A DNA stretch of 27,104 nt from Aureococcus anophagefferens (taxonomy: Eukaryota > Sar > Pelagophyceae > Pelagomonadales > Pelagomonadaceae): assembly GCF_000186865.1 (NCBI RefSeq), contig NW_008705621.1:18504-45607 (forward strand), given 5' to 3'. The first letter of the stretch is position 1, and every line of letters begins with the position of its first letter. Positions 8,356 through 17,700 of the stretch are shown here, one piece after another. The notes below the pieces were generated by a model that searched no databases, was not told where the DNA came from, and saw nothing but the letters and a program-made list of their open reading frames with translations. Made by a program: the position numbers and the translations under genes.

Positions 8356-8984
8356 TCACCCGTCGCACGCGGCGACGGTCTTCGCGTTCTCGGCCTCGGA
8401 CAGCACGACGAGGCGTCCGTCGACGGCGGCAAAGGCCGCCGACAGGCCCGTCCTGGGCTTGTCAGCGGGCGCCGGCGCGTCTCCCGCGTCGTCGAGCGCG
8501 ACGCCCGTCTTCCGGACCATCCGAGCTTCGACGGCGCGGAGCGTCGGCTCGAGCTCAAACGTGCGGCGGGCCGGGTCGTCGTGGACGCGGGCGAGGTCGT
8601 GGCAGTAGACGAGGAGGCGGCCCTTCTTGAAGTTGATGCCGTTGATGGTCTGGTCGGCGCGGAGCGTCTCGATGACGTTGCCGTGCGGGCCCTTCGCGGC
8701 GACGAAGAGCTCGAACTCGTCCTGGTAGCCGCGCGCGGGCGTCGCGCACGCGAAGACGGTGCCCTCCTTGTCCTTGAGGTCCCGCGCGATGGACTCGCCG
8801 TCGTTGAAGCGCATGGTGCGCGTCCAGCCGTCGACGCCGCCGCCGTCGCGAGCGCGCGGAGCACGTCGATGCCATGCTTGAGGAGCGGCGGCGGCACGCC
8901 GGTCTCGAGGTCCTCGGTCCGCGGCCGCGGCGTGTCCCGCGCCGCCTCCTCGCTCCCGCCCGAAGCGGTCCTGGCCCGTCGCAT
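8356..8984 (-). pseudogene. gene of unknown function split by one frameshift
   Basis: The distal part (8814 to 8356, 152 aa from an internal ATG in ACCATGC context) looks coding: MRFNDGESIARDLKDKEG, then VFACATPARGYQDEFELFV, INFKKGRLLVYCHDL and a C-terminal DGRLVVLSEAENAKT. A plausible N-terminus starts at 8984 (MRRARTASGGSEEAARDT to LLKHGIDVLRALATAA) but lies in another frame. The shift falls in a GC triplet run at about 8829-8848. Either the gene carries a single-base indel (real or from assembly), or the short 152-aa product is the actual one. I do not recognise the family; the periodic strand-like blocks could suit a beta-propeller or similar, which is only a guess. Confidence 0.5.
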
Positions 8985-9090
8985 AGCACGTCTGTTTTGG
9001 CCTTCGTGTCGGCACCTTGACGAGATGTTGACTTTCGGAGAGTCAGGTAGAGTCAGGTCCGGCTATCGACGCGGGGTCATTCCCACTTAA

Positions 9091-9297
9091 ATGGCCACCG
9101 ACACCCCGCCGACGGACGCCGGTGAGCGTCGTCGCTCGGTTGTCCGGTCGTCCCCGGAGGTACCGTTTTCGGGGTTTTATTCGCGCGCGAACGCGGCCGC
9201 GGAGGCCGCGACGACCAAGGGCGAGTTCCGCAAGCTCGGTGGCTCGTCCGCCGACTACACCCATGACCTCAAGCACAAGTTCATCACGGAGCTTTAG
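9091..9297 (+). CDS. small hypothetical protein (68 aa)
   Basis: The frame starts AAATGGCC (good plant/algal-like context) and encodes a polar peptide with Ser-Pro and Arg clusters. It ends in a balanced segment, FRKLGGSSADYTHDLKHKFITEL. It lies divergently about 106 bp from the start of the 8984 gene, so the two may share a promoter. TGAGCTTTAG repeats just past the stop. No domain is recognised. It could also be the first exon of a longer gene. Confidence 0.4.
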   Translation: MATDTPPTDAGERRRSVVRSSPEVPFSGFYSRANAAAEAATTKGEFRKLGGSSADYTHDLKHKFITEL

Positions 9298-9711
9298 CGC
9301 TGAGCTTTAGGGGTTGTAAATGTGTTATGGTGTGGTTTATGGAGACCAGCCGTCCTCGCGAGCGGCCTGCGCGCCGCTCCTGCGCGCCTCGACGGTAGGC
9401 CGTCTTCTCTTGTGGAATTTGCAACTGGGAGTTTCTCCGGTTCTAGGCTTGCCGCAGACTTCTCCAACAGGCCCGCAGTGCTGTAAGACGCGTTTTTTTC
9501 GTCCACCCCTCTGCGATTTTCAACGGCCCTTCGAAGTTGCCAATGGCTACCATACCCCATAATATATAATCGCCTTGAATTAGATATATCGTCCGAAACT
9601 TTCACGGGCGATTAGTTTCGGGATGGTCGTCGGTGATACTCTGCAGGTGGAGAAGCGTCGATGTGTGTCCACCTGCAACCGTGTCTAATACGATCGACGC
9701 AGTTACGAAGC
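9298..9711. other. intergenic interval with a 10-bp stem hairpin
   Basis: No gene is supported. TGCAGGTGGA (9642-9651) pairs with TCCACCTGCA (9668-9677) across a 16-nt loop. An AT-rich patch with TATATAAT lies at about 9562-9570. A stem of this size is not rare by chance in a window this long. Confidence 0.4.
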
Positions 9712-9966
9712 ATGCCCCCGAAGCCCCCGAAGCCCCCGGAGCATGCCCATTTGCCGCGCCCCTGCAAGCCGGTGGGCGACTTTCGCATCGCAAAGAAGCG
9801 GGGTCGCGAAAAACGCGCCATCTATACCAAAATGAAATTATCAACATTACAACAGTACACTAACCATCACAATTTACAAGTTGATGGTAAACTAAGGAAA
9901 CATTACATAGAAACTATAAAGTGTTTTATGAAAGAAAATAAAATTAGGAATAAAAAACTCGTGTGA
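9712..9966 (+). CDS. AT-rich small ORF with SAP-like DNA-binding segment
   Basis: This 84-aa frame from 9712 (open from an earlier ATG at 9661) has a Pro/Lys-rich start (MPPKPPKPP). A basic region follows, then LSTLQQYTNHHNLQV and DGKLRKHYIETIKCF. The spacing of leucines, the HNL-x-V-x-GK turn and the following helix match the SAP fold, a short helix-extended-helix DNA-binding motif. From about 9825 to 9965 the DNA is strongly AT-rich with A/T-ending codons, unlike every neighbouring gene. That suggests recent acquisition, for instance from an AT-rich DNA virus or mobile element. The source is inference. The ORF may be a fragment. Confidence 0.4.
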   Translation: MPPKPPKPPEHAHLPRPCKPVGDFRIAKKRGREKRAIYTKMKLSTLQQYTNHHNLQVDGKLRKHYIETIKCFMKENKIRNKKLV

Positions 9967-10059
9967 TCTGGTCCAGGGGAGTGTTCGGGACCTTGCTCGA
10001 TTGAGCGTTGGGTCTCCCTGTCCCACACCAGGACTCCTTCGCTCTCAAGCGCCGCCCGA

Positions 10060-11778
<1,719 letters not shown>

Positions 11779-11803
11779 GGGCATCGCCAGGGGACCGCCG
11801 GGG

Positions 11804-11899
11804 CTAGGCGCTCCAGAAGGTGAGCCCGACGGAGAGCAGGAGGGTCGTGAGGACGGAGACGACGGTCGAGAACGTCACGACGGTCCCGGAGATGCGCAT
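11804..11899 (-). CDS. candidate 31-aa single-pass membrane microprotein
   Basis: A minus-strand ATG at 11899 opens a 31-codon frame, MRISGTVVTFSTVVSVL then TTLLLSVGLTFWSA, ending in TAG. Almost the whole peptide is one hydrophobic helix. It is convergent with the preceding gene, with 25 bp between the stops, and an AT-rich stretch lies immediately upstream. It matches no small membrane protein I can name. Chance is possible for so short a frame. Confidence 0.3.
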   Translation of the reverse strand: MRISGTVVTFSTVVSVLTTLLLSVGLTFWSA

Positions 11900-12033
11900 G
11901 GAATTTTTTTTTAAAAAAGCTTAAGCTTAATGTAGAAAAACCTAATCCTAGTTTCGTAATAAAGTCATTGTTGTCGAGCTACGAATCATCGTAAATGAGC
12001 TAAGCTTCAACCCGTTTAAACCCGTGGGGGCAG

Positions 12034-12053
12034 CCATCGCTGGGCAGCGATGG
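12034..12053. promoter_or_regulatory. inverted repeat overlapping the start codon of the NZF gene
   Basis: CCATCGCTG, then GG, then CAGCGATGG. The two 9-nt arms are exactly complementary, and the ATG at 12050-12052 lies in the right arm. In mRNA this would form a tight hairpin burying the start codon. Confidence 0.5.
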
Positions 12054-12513
12054 AGCTCTTCACGCGCCTCCGGGACTCCTTCTCCTCGGCGATGTCGGGA
12101 GCGAGCTCGGGCACGGAGGACGCCGGCGACGGCGCCTACAACGCGGACCGGGACGAGCACCCGCAGCGCGCGCGCGGCGAGGCGGGGTCGCGCCCCGAGG
12201 ACGGCGCGCGCAAGAAGGGCAAGAAGGCGACGCCCCCTTCTTCTCCGGTGCGCCGCATGAGCCTCGACCACGCGTCGGACTCCGACGAGATGCACGACGC
12301 CGTCGACACGGAGGCGCGGATGCGCGTCGCGTGCCAGGCGTGCACCTTCCTGAACGAGCCCGGCGCGGACATCTGCGAGGTCTGCAACGAGCCGCTGAAG
12401 GAGGGCACGCCGCAGGGCACGCCGCAGGACATCATGCCGACGCAGCCGCCCCCCGAGGACTGGTCCAATTCCCCCACGCGCGCGCGCGACGACGACGACG
12501 ACGACGACGACGA

Positions 12514-12555
<42 letters not shown>

Positions 12556-12631
12556 CGTCGCCAGTAGGTCAGTCCACGTAACTCTCGCAGCTGCCCCTGC
12601 GAGCATTGCGCAGCACACAAAATCCGTATAG
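12050..12631 (+). CDS. NZF (RanBP2-type) zinc-finger protein
   Basis: In this 193-aa frame, CQACTFLNEPGADICEVCNEPL gives the C-x2-C-x10-C-x2-C pattern of RanBP2/NZF fingers. The Thr-Phe after the second cysteine is the pair that contacts ubiquitin in Npl4-type NZF domains, so ubiquitin binding is the likely role. The N-terminus is acidic/basic and disordered, with KKGKKATPPSSPVRRMS resembling a nuclear-localisation or phosphorylation region. After the finger come nine Asp and thirteen Ala from adjacent GAC and GCC arrays. The last 30 residues after the array are of doubtful coding quality. GTAGGTCAGT just after it could be a splice donor, so the true C-terminus may differ. Confidence 0.65.
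12488..12553 (+). repeat. (GAC)9(GCC)13 compound microsatellite
   Basis: Two abutting triplet arrays in the frame of the NZF gene encode Asp9 and Ala13. Both are uninterrupted. Confidence 0.95.
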
Positions 12632-12680
12632 CTATTTTCTTTTTACCTTCTGCTCAGCGTGCTCGAAGCGGGATATGTTA

Positions 12681-12705
12681 ATACGAAAGGCCACGTGGAC
12701 GGAAA
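12681..12705 (-). repeat. dispersed repeat, inverted partial copy C
   Basis: The reverse complement reads TTTCCGTCCACGTGGCC and on to CTTTCGTAT. It matches the first 25 nt of copies A and B with one substitution. Similarity stops on both sides. Confidence 0.7.
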
Positions 12706-12786
12706 CTATGAGTCTATTGAACGCAGATTCTGGGTGTATTTAGTTTGATTTATTTATTTGTTTACTTCCGGGCGGCAGCAGTTGCG

Positions 12787-13235
12787 ATGTCGCAGCCGTC
12801 TGAAGTGAGCTCCATTACGGCGACGCAGCACGACGACGGACGCGCGTCCAAGTTTGGGACGACGACAAGAGGCAGCCGCGCCGGCGCCGAGACCGGACAA
12901 GGTTGGAATCGCTGCGGTAATCTTCGATCGAGGGCACGCTCCTGGACGACGAGCTCCCGCGCGGCCCGCTCGAGGCGCTAGGCGTCGACGACCTCACCTG
13001 GAGCGTCGATCATCGGCGCGCGGCCCAACGCGCGGTCCGTGGCGATCCTCGAGGCGCTCAGCGTCCGAGACGTGGACGAGTATGCGGCGCGGCTCCAGGA
13101 TATTCTCGGCGCGCGCGCTCGTCGACGCCGCGCTCGTCCTTCGAGAAGACGATGGCGCGCCTTGTCCGCGACGTCGAACACGGGAAGCCGTTCCTCAAGG
13201 CGGCGGAGAAGTTGGGCGTGGACCCGCGGCGCTAG
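12787..13235 (+). pseudogene. decayed gene of unknown function with several frame changes
   Basis: Coding-like segments succeed one another in different forward frames. They are MSQPSEVSSITATQHDD near 12787, IEGTLLDDELPRGPLEALGV near 12930-12990, RSVAILEALSVRDVDEYAA near 13035-13090, and a C-terminal FEKTMARLVRDVEHGKPFL to VDPRR with TAG at 13233-13235. Each has the GC-ending codons of local genes, but no single frame joins them. Two or more indels are the simplest explanation; unannotated short introns are less likely because the switches lack clear GT-AG pairs. The family is not recognised. A short GA repeat follows the stop. Confidence 0.5.
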
Positions 13236-13708
13236 GCTCTCTGAGAGAGAGAGAGAGCGCAAGAAAGCGTAGTTTAAACTTCAAGTGCCCGTTTTCTTAA
13301 GGGCTGGCCTAGCTAAATCCCCTTACAAGGCCTGTGGTATTCTGCCAGCGCGCGTTATACAGTTCGCGAACCACACAGTCGGTGCGACGCTGCTGTTGAC
13401 TCAGGCTGCATAAGGGGACTAAGAATGACAAGCTTGCGAGCGCGTAAATCTGCTCAAGTTGAAGCGGCGTTTAGCATATCCCGCCGGCGGGATATGATAG
13501 AGACTGACATCCCACTGAGAGGAATGAAGGGAGGATGGTCAGTAAGCTTGACTCGGACTCGGAGGTTGAGTGAAGAGAAATTCTGCCCTGCTCCCTATTC
13601 TCGCGACGTCACACTATGGAGATGACACTGCACTCTCCCTTATCGTGGGCTTCAACGTTCGTAGTTCACTGGGCAATGCCCGACCAGTAACATGACTCAA
13701 AATAAAGC
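13236..13708. other. intergenic interval containing a 22-bp perfect palindrome
   Basis: It holds a (GA)n run at about 13243-13257 and a perfect 22-bp palindrome at 13475-13496, whose half-site is CATATCCCGCC. I see no gene with good coding signal; the 66-codon frame at 13425 runs through the palindrome and has no features. It is the 3' flank of the sulfotransferase that ends at 13709. Confidence 0.5.
13475..13496. repeat. 22-bp perfect palindrome
   Basis: CATATCCCGCC is followed directly by its reverse complement with no spacer. Ten bases of the same half-site (GCGGGATATG) also occur at 12668-12677, next to repeat copy C. Confidence 0.85.
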
Positions 13709-14527
13709 TCAAACACACCAGCCGAGCCCGAGACTGGAAAGACGCTCGGAAGCCAGCTGCTCTTTCGCCTCTGTGACTTCCCGCAGGAAATCTTCCTCGC
13801 TAACAGTAGATTTCGACGCTGACGATGGAATTCCTGGGTTGGCTTCGCCCATCGAGGGCGCCCGTATTGGCCCCAGCTTGTCGATCTCCGACGGTTTGAC
13901 GTTCATCGCGAATGCGACGTGGTCGATGATGATACGGAACGCAGCCGAGGGATTCTTCAGCGCCTCATCGTAGTTTATGTCGATTGCGCCCCAGAGTTTC
14001 CATCGTCGGTACGCTGTCGCCCACGTTCTAACGGCATTCGCGAAATTGGCCGCTCGCGCGGGCATCCACCCGGCCCCAGCCGCTGATCGCAATTCGTCGT
14101 CGAGACATCGGTGACTGGTGAAAGCGATGGCGCGCTGGCAAAGCTTCATGGGCTCTTCGGTGAATTCATGCGTCTTGAACAGCACGGTTGAGTTTCGCGT
14201 CAAGCGACTCAGAGAATTCGCTTCGCTTTTGTACCAGAGCTCGGCGTCTCTGGAATCCATGCTAACGTGCTTCGGGTAGTCCCAATAAGACACGTGCGCG
14301 ACCTCCAGGTGCAATTTTGTCAACGCAGCTTTCACGAGCTTTTGTTCCCACGTGCTACCAGCCCGTGGCATGCCCGCCAATATCACCACCAGCTGACACC
14401 CGCCATGCGGCGGCTCTGATACTAGAGCACGCGCGCGCGAGGCAAGCAGCAGGACCAGAAGTGACAGAGGCAACGAGCACGATGGTAGAAATCTCTTGCC
14501 CGGCCGCAGTCGCACGCTCGAGAACAT
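13709..14527 (-). CDS. sulfotransferase-like protein, membrane-anchored or secreted
   Basis: The 272-aa frame starts at 14527 with a basic stretch and then a hydrophobic segment (residues 18-30, LPLSLLVLLLAS), typical of a Golgi type II anchor or signal. VVILAGMPRAGSTWEQ (about 47-62) is the 5'-phosphosulfate-binding loop of the sulfotransferase superfamily. STVLFKTHEF is the usual following strand. FTSHRCLDDELRSA stands where the 3'-phosphate-binding Arg/Ser helix is expected, and NYDEALKNPSAAFRIIIDHVAF matches the late helix region. Length and motif order fit. It is not closely similar to the protein at 4403: loop and anchor differ. The acceptor is unknown. Confidence 0.75.
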   Translation of the reverse strand: MFSSVRLRPGKRFLPSCSLPLSLLVLLLASRARALVSEPPHGGCQLVVILAGMPRAGSTWEQKLVKAALTKLHLEVAHVSYWDYPKHVSMDSRDAELWYKSEANSLSRLTRNSTVLFKTHEFTEEPMKLCQRAIAFTSHRCLDDELRSAAGAGWMPARAANFANAVRTWATAYRRWKLWGAIDINYDEALKNPSAAFRIIIDHVAFAMNVKPSEIDKLGPIRAPSMGEANPGIPSSASKSTVSEEDFLREVTEAKEQLASERLSSLGLGWCV

Positions 14528-14837
14528 GTTCGAATAAACCCCGCCCGCGGGAGGGAATCACCGCATAGTAGGATAGCAATCTAGGGATCCCTACAAGCGA
14601 GATTCAGCATGAAAGTACCCGCGCTGCCGCGCTGTCCGCCGCGTCGGGCGTGCCCCGGGGCCACGGGGGGTTGGTTCTGAGGGCCGAGGGGGGTCTTTGG
14701 CGGCTCCCCGAAGATCCAAACTATGTCAAACGGAGTCGATGGCCGCGTGTAAAGGTCGTTTTACGGGGACGGCTATGGTGGGCTCGGCTTCGAAACACCA
14801 AAATCTCTCCTTCGTGCGGGTTCTGGACGCGACCGAG
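14528..14837. other. interval with no supported feature
   Basis: It lies between the start of the 14527 gene, which points left, and a remnant that ends at 14838. Its frames are short and have no recognisable motif. It should include the sulfotransferase 5' flank. Confidence 0.35.
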
Positions 14838-15114
14838 CTAGTCCTGGCGGTCGTAGAGGTCCGTGTGGACGCTCGAGGCCTCGGCGAGGTCGCTCACGTC
14901 GTGGGAGCTCCTCGCGGGCCGTCCGAACGTCTGCGCCGACCGAGTCGTCCGGGTCCCGTCGGCAAATAGGCGGCTGGACAGCGCCTCTCGGTCAGAAGCT
15001 GCGCGGCGTGCCGCGCGTTCGGCGGCACACCCGAATGCGATCGTGTACCGCGCGCTGGTCGAGGGCTTCTTCGCGTCAGTCGCCGGGAAATCGTCTCGCG
15101 CACTGAGAAAGTCG
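14838..15114 (-). pseudogene. 3' remnant of an unrecognised gene
   Basis: The minus strand holds about 90 open codons ending in TAG at 14838, without an ATG. The reading is DFLSARDDFPATDAKKPSTS, then an Ala/Arg-rich helix, then ALSSRLFADGTRTTRSAQTF, GRPARSSHDVSDLAEASSV and HTDLYDRQD. The varied composition looks coding, unlike the opposite strand. It lies just upstream of the signal-peptide start at 15301 and no matching 5' part is visible. It could also be the last exon of a spliced gene. Confidence 0.35.
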
Positions 15115-15300
15115 CGCGCGCGTGCGCGTAGAGTTGACAGAGCGCTGGAGCGTCGGGAGGCGCCCCTCCAATGGCCGCGGCGGCCGCGTGTCGCCGTATT
15201 TCAGCACGCTGCCGCGCGATCGGCGGGTGATGGAGGCGTGCTAAAGCGCAGCCGGGTCGTTTTGGTGCCGCACGTCGGCTCGTCACTTGCGACGACCGCG

Positions 15301-16317
15301 ATGGGCCTCGCGCTTCGGCTCCTGTTACTGGCTCCCTTTGCCTGCGGGACGCTCCGGGAGCCGTGGTGGAAGGAAAAGGTGGAGGACGCGCGGCGGTGCA
15401 CGTCCCAGGGGCGGGAGGTGGCGTGCCTGGACGTCTCGACGTGCGCGCGGGGCGCGGCGAACAAGGTCGCGATCGCGTCGGTCTTCGACGCGCACGTCGC
15501 GATCGAGTCGACTTGCGGCGCGACCAACCGGACGCGCTGCGACAACGAGACAGCCGTCGACCACCGCCTCAAGATCGCCGCCCTCGGGCGGCGCGCGGGC
15601 GTCGACGTAATCCTCGTCGTGCCGCGCCGCGACCTCCAGCGCGAGCCCATCGACGCCGGCGTCGCGCGGCGCCTCGCGGAGGGCGGCGTGATCGTGCGCC
15701 ACGCGGACTGGGTTGCGCCGCCAAATCTCAGCCCCGGCGTCCCCCTGGAGAGCGGCGGGTGCTGCGGCGCCCGCGAGTTCATGAAGCTCCACGCCTTCGG
15801 CTTCGCCGACTACGACGCCGTCGCCGTCGTCGACAACGACTTCGACGTCGACGACGTCGAAAGCCTCCGGCCCATCTTCGACTGCGCGGCGGCGGGCCAC
15901 GTGATCACGACGCGGAGCGCCCACAGCGCGATGAACGGCGCCTTCACAGTCGTCCAGCCGAGCGCTGCCCTCCGGGACGCGCTCCTCGCGGCGCTCTCCA
16001 CGGCGACCGCGCGGCGCCCGGCGCCCGGTCCCCTCCCGCCCGCCTCCGGTCCGAGAGAACCCCGCGCGACGGACGCCTCCGGCAGGTATCCCAAGAGACG
16101 GGCTGGAACGGCGCGGGCTGGGGCCCCTTCCACCTCAAGTTCGACGCGCGTATGCAGGCGCGCGCGCCGCGTCCGCGCGCGCCGCCCGACGTCGCGGAAC
16201 CCCCCGGCGTCGTAGGGCTTCATCTACTGGTTCTTCTACCAGAACTTCGACGACCCGCGCTGGACGCCCGTCCAGGTCGACCCCTGCGTCTGAAACGTCC
16301 AGAGCCACCTCGCGCAG
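15301..16317 (+). pseudogene. glycosyltransferase family 8-like half of a broken GT8-sulfotransferase fusion
   Basis: ATG 15301 opens a signal peptide (MGLALRLLLLAPFACG). The catalytic region reads REFMKLHAFGFADYDAVAVV then DNDFD (Asp178, Asp180), the DXD metal site of GT8/glycogenin-like enzymes. MNGAFTVVQPS corresponds to the family's N-A-G-x-x-V-x-x-P segment. Around 16000-16060 the coding sense moves to another frame (RQVSQETGWNGAGWGPFHLK) and by about 16200 returns to the first. TAG then sits at 16213-16215 just before GFIYWFFYQNFDDPRW, and TGA at 16288-16290 between DPCV and NVQSHLAQ. Both stops are single substitutions from sense codons. The same frame leads directly into the sulfotransferase half. 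Confidence 0.7.
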
Positions 16318-17139
16318 ATGTGCAAGGCCGAGATCTGCGCCTCCGCCTCCGTCGCTGCCGGCCACATCGGCCTCTTGGACCAGGCTCGCCGGGCTTTGGA
16401 CTGCGACAAGGGGGGCGCCGCCAAGGCGGCGCCGACGATGCTCTACTGGTTGCACATTCCTAAGTGCGGCTCGACCTTCGCGAACACCGTCGTCCACGCG
16501 CTCTGCGACGGCGTGCCCGCGAACGCGTCCGAGGCCAATTTCCTGGGCAAGACGCCGGATTTCATCGAGGGCCGCAGCTGCCCGCGCCTCGCGGTGCCCG
16601 TGCGCGCCGGCTGGGGCCGCCACGACGACCTCTCGGCGTGGCTGCTCGCCGAGGTCGGCGGCGCGGACCGCGTCGTCGCGCTTCTGCGCGAGCCGCAAGC
16701 GCGCGCTGAGGCCGCGTGGAACCACGTGAACATCCACGGCGACCGCAACCCCAAGGGCCCGCCGGCGGACAACGCGCGCCAGTTCGCCGAGGCCACGGCC
16801 GGGTGCATGGCGCGCACGCTCGCGGGGCGGGGCACGTGCTCCAAGGCCGGGCGCGGCGACGAGAAGACGCGCGACGCCGCGATCGCGCGGCTCCGGGACC
16901 TCGCGTTCGTCGGCGTCGTCGAGCGCTGGGCCGAGTCCATCTGCCTCTTCCATCTCCAGTTCGGCGCGCCCTGCCTCGCCGTGGAGTTCGAGCACCTCCG
17001 GTCCCAGCCGCACAACCGCACGGTGCCGCGCGCGGCGCGCAACGTCGACGACGACGTCTACGCCGAGGCGCGCCGCCTCTTCGCCGCGGCTCTGGACCGC
17101 CCGAGCGGTGCGCGGCGCTCTGCCCGGCCGAGTTCGTGA
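16318..17139 (+). CDS. sulfotransferase half of the broken fusion (Gal-3-O/heparan-type)
   Basis: Counting from the Met at 16318, just after the TGA, the 273-aa frame carries LHIPKCGSTF (His46-Phe54), the 5'-PSB loop of the carbohydrate sulfotransferases that start H-x-P-K-x-G-S/T-T. VVALLREPQARAEAAW (Arg124, Glu125, Pro126) is the 3'-phosphate region, and FVGVVERWAESICLFHLQFG is a block typical of this group. Upstream residues (CKAEICASASVAAGHIG) belong with the GT8 half, so 16318 is probably not the native start. Near the end, frames compete: DRPSGARRSARPSS here, or a shifted ERCAALCPAEFVT. It is either an intact relic or the 3' part of a gene expressed by routes not visible here. Confidence 0.65.
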   Translation: MCKAEICASASVAAGHIGLLDQARRALDCDKGGAAKAAPTMLYWLHIPKCGSTFANTVVHALCDGVPANASEANFLGKTPDFIEGRSCPRLAVPVRAGWGRHDDLSAWLLAEVGGADRVVALLREPQARAEAAWNHVNIHGDRNPKGPPADNARQFAEATAGCMARTLAGRGTCSKAGRGDEKTRDAAIARLRDLAFVGVVERWAESICLFHLQFGAPCLAVEFEHLRSQPHNRTVPRAARNVDDDVYAEARRLFAAALDRPSGARRSARPSS

Positions 17140-17327
17140 CGTAACTACGAGGCCTACTACGGAGGAATTGTTTCGCACTGCGGAAGCAGTCTCAACATAG
17201 TCGAATCACAGCTAACACAGATTCTTCGTTTATGTTAACTGGCCGCAAGTGCGCTTTCCTAGCTATTTGTATTGAGTGTGTTTCACTGGGTACTGTATTT
17301 CCAAGGCCGAAAACAACCATAGGGCTA

Positions 17328-17370
17328 CTATAGTTTTGCCCCCCCCTATACCATACCCCTTTTGTTGCCC
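17328..17370 (+). repeat. left inverted repeat of the candidate transposon
   Basis: It begins CTATAGTTTTGC, has eight C in all, then TATACCATACCCC and ends TTTTGTTGCCC. It is followed directly by TATTTAT. Confidence 0.85.
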
Positions 17371-17700
17371 TATTTATTTTGTTCACTTCGACCCAACGAG
17401 CGTGAAGCCGAGGCCCGGCGGTAGCGCTTAGTAAGGCTAAAATCAACACCGATTGGTCTAAACTTCATCAATCCTGGTCCAAAGGTCAGCGTCGGACGTG
17501 CTCTCGGTCTGGGCCGTCGTCTCTGGCGCCATGCCGCTGCCAGAGCGACGCCGGTGCATGCGACCAGCGCTCGGTGGGGCGAGCAACGAGCTCCATGCTG
17601 CGCACTTCAAGGTGCAGCACAACATGCCGCTGCAAGCGTTCGCTGGCTGCCCGTTTGGATTTGGTTCCAAAGCAGCCCCGCGACACTGTGAGTCGTTGAG
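17371..17700. other. 5' region of the transposase-like gene
   Basis: In-frame TGA at 17689-17691 blocks extension of the gene upstream of 17701. A minus-strand frame ending at 17458 (ending TTAQTESTSDADLWTRIDEV) has fair composition but no recognisable domain, so I do not call it. The promoter of the large gene should lie here. Confidence 0.35.

Noticed and set aside
9642..9677. Hairpin as a terminator or recombination site
   Set aside because: A 10-bp stem with a 16-nt loop is expected about once by chance here, and there is no associated feature.
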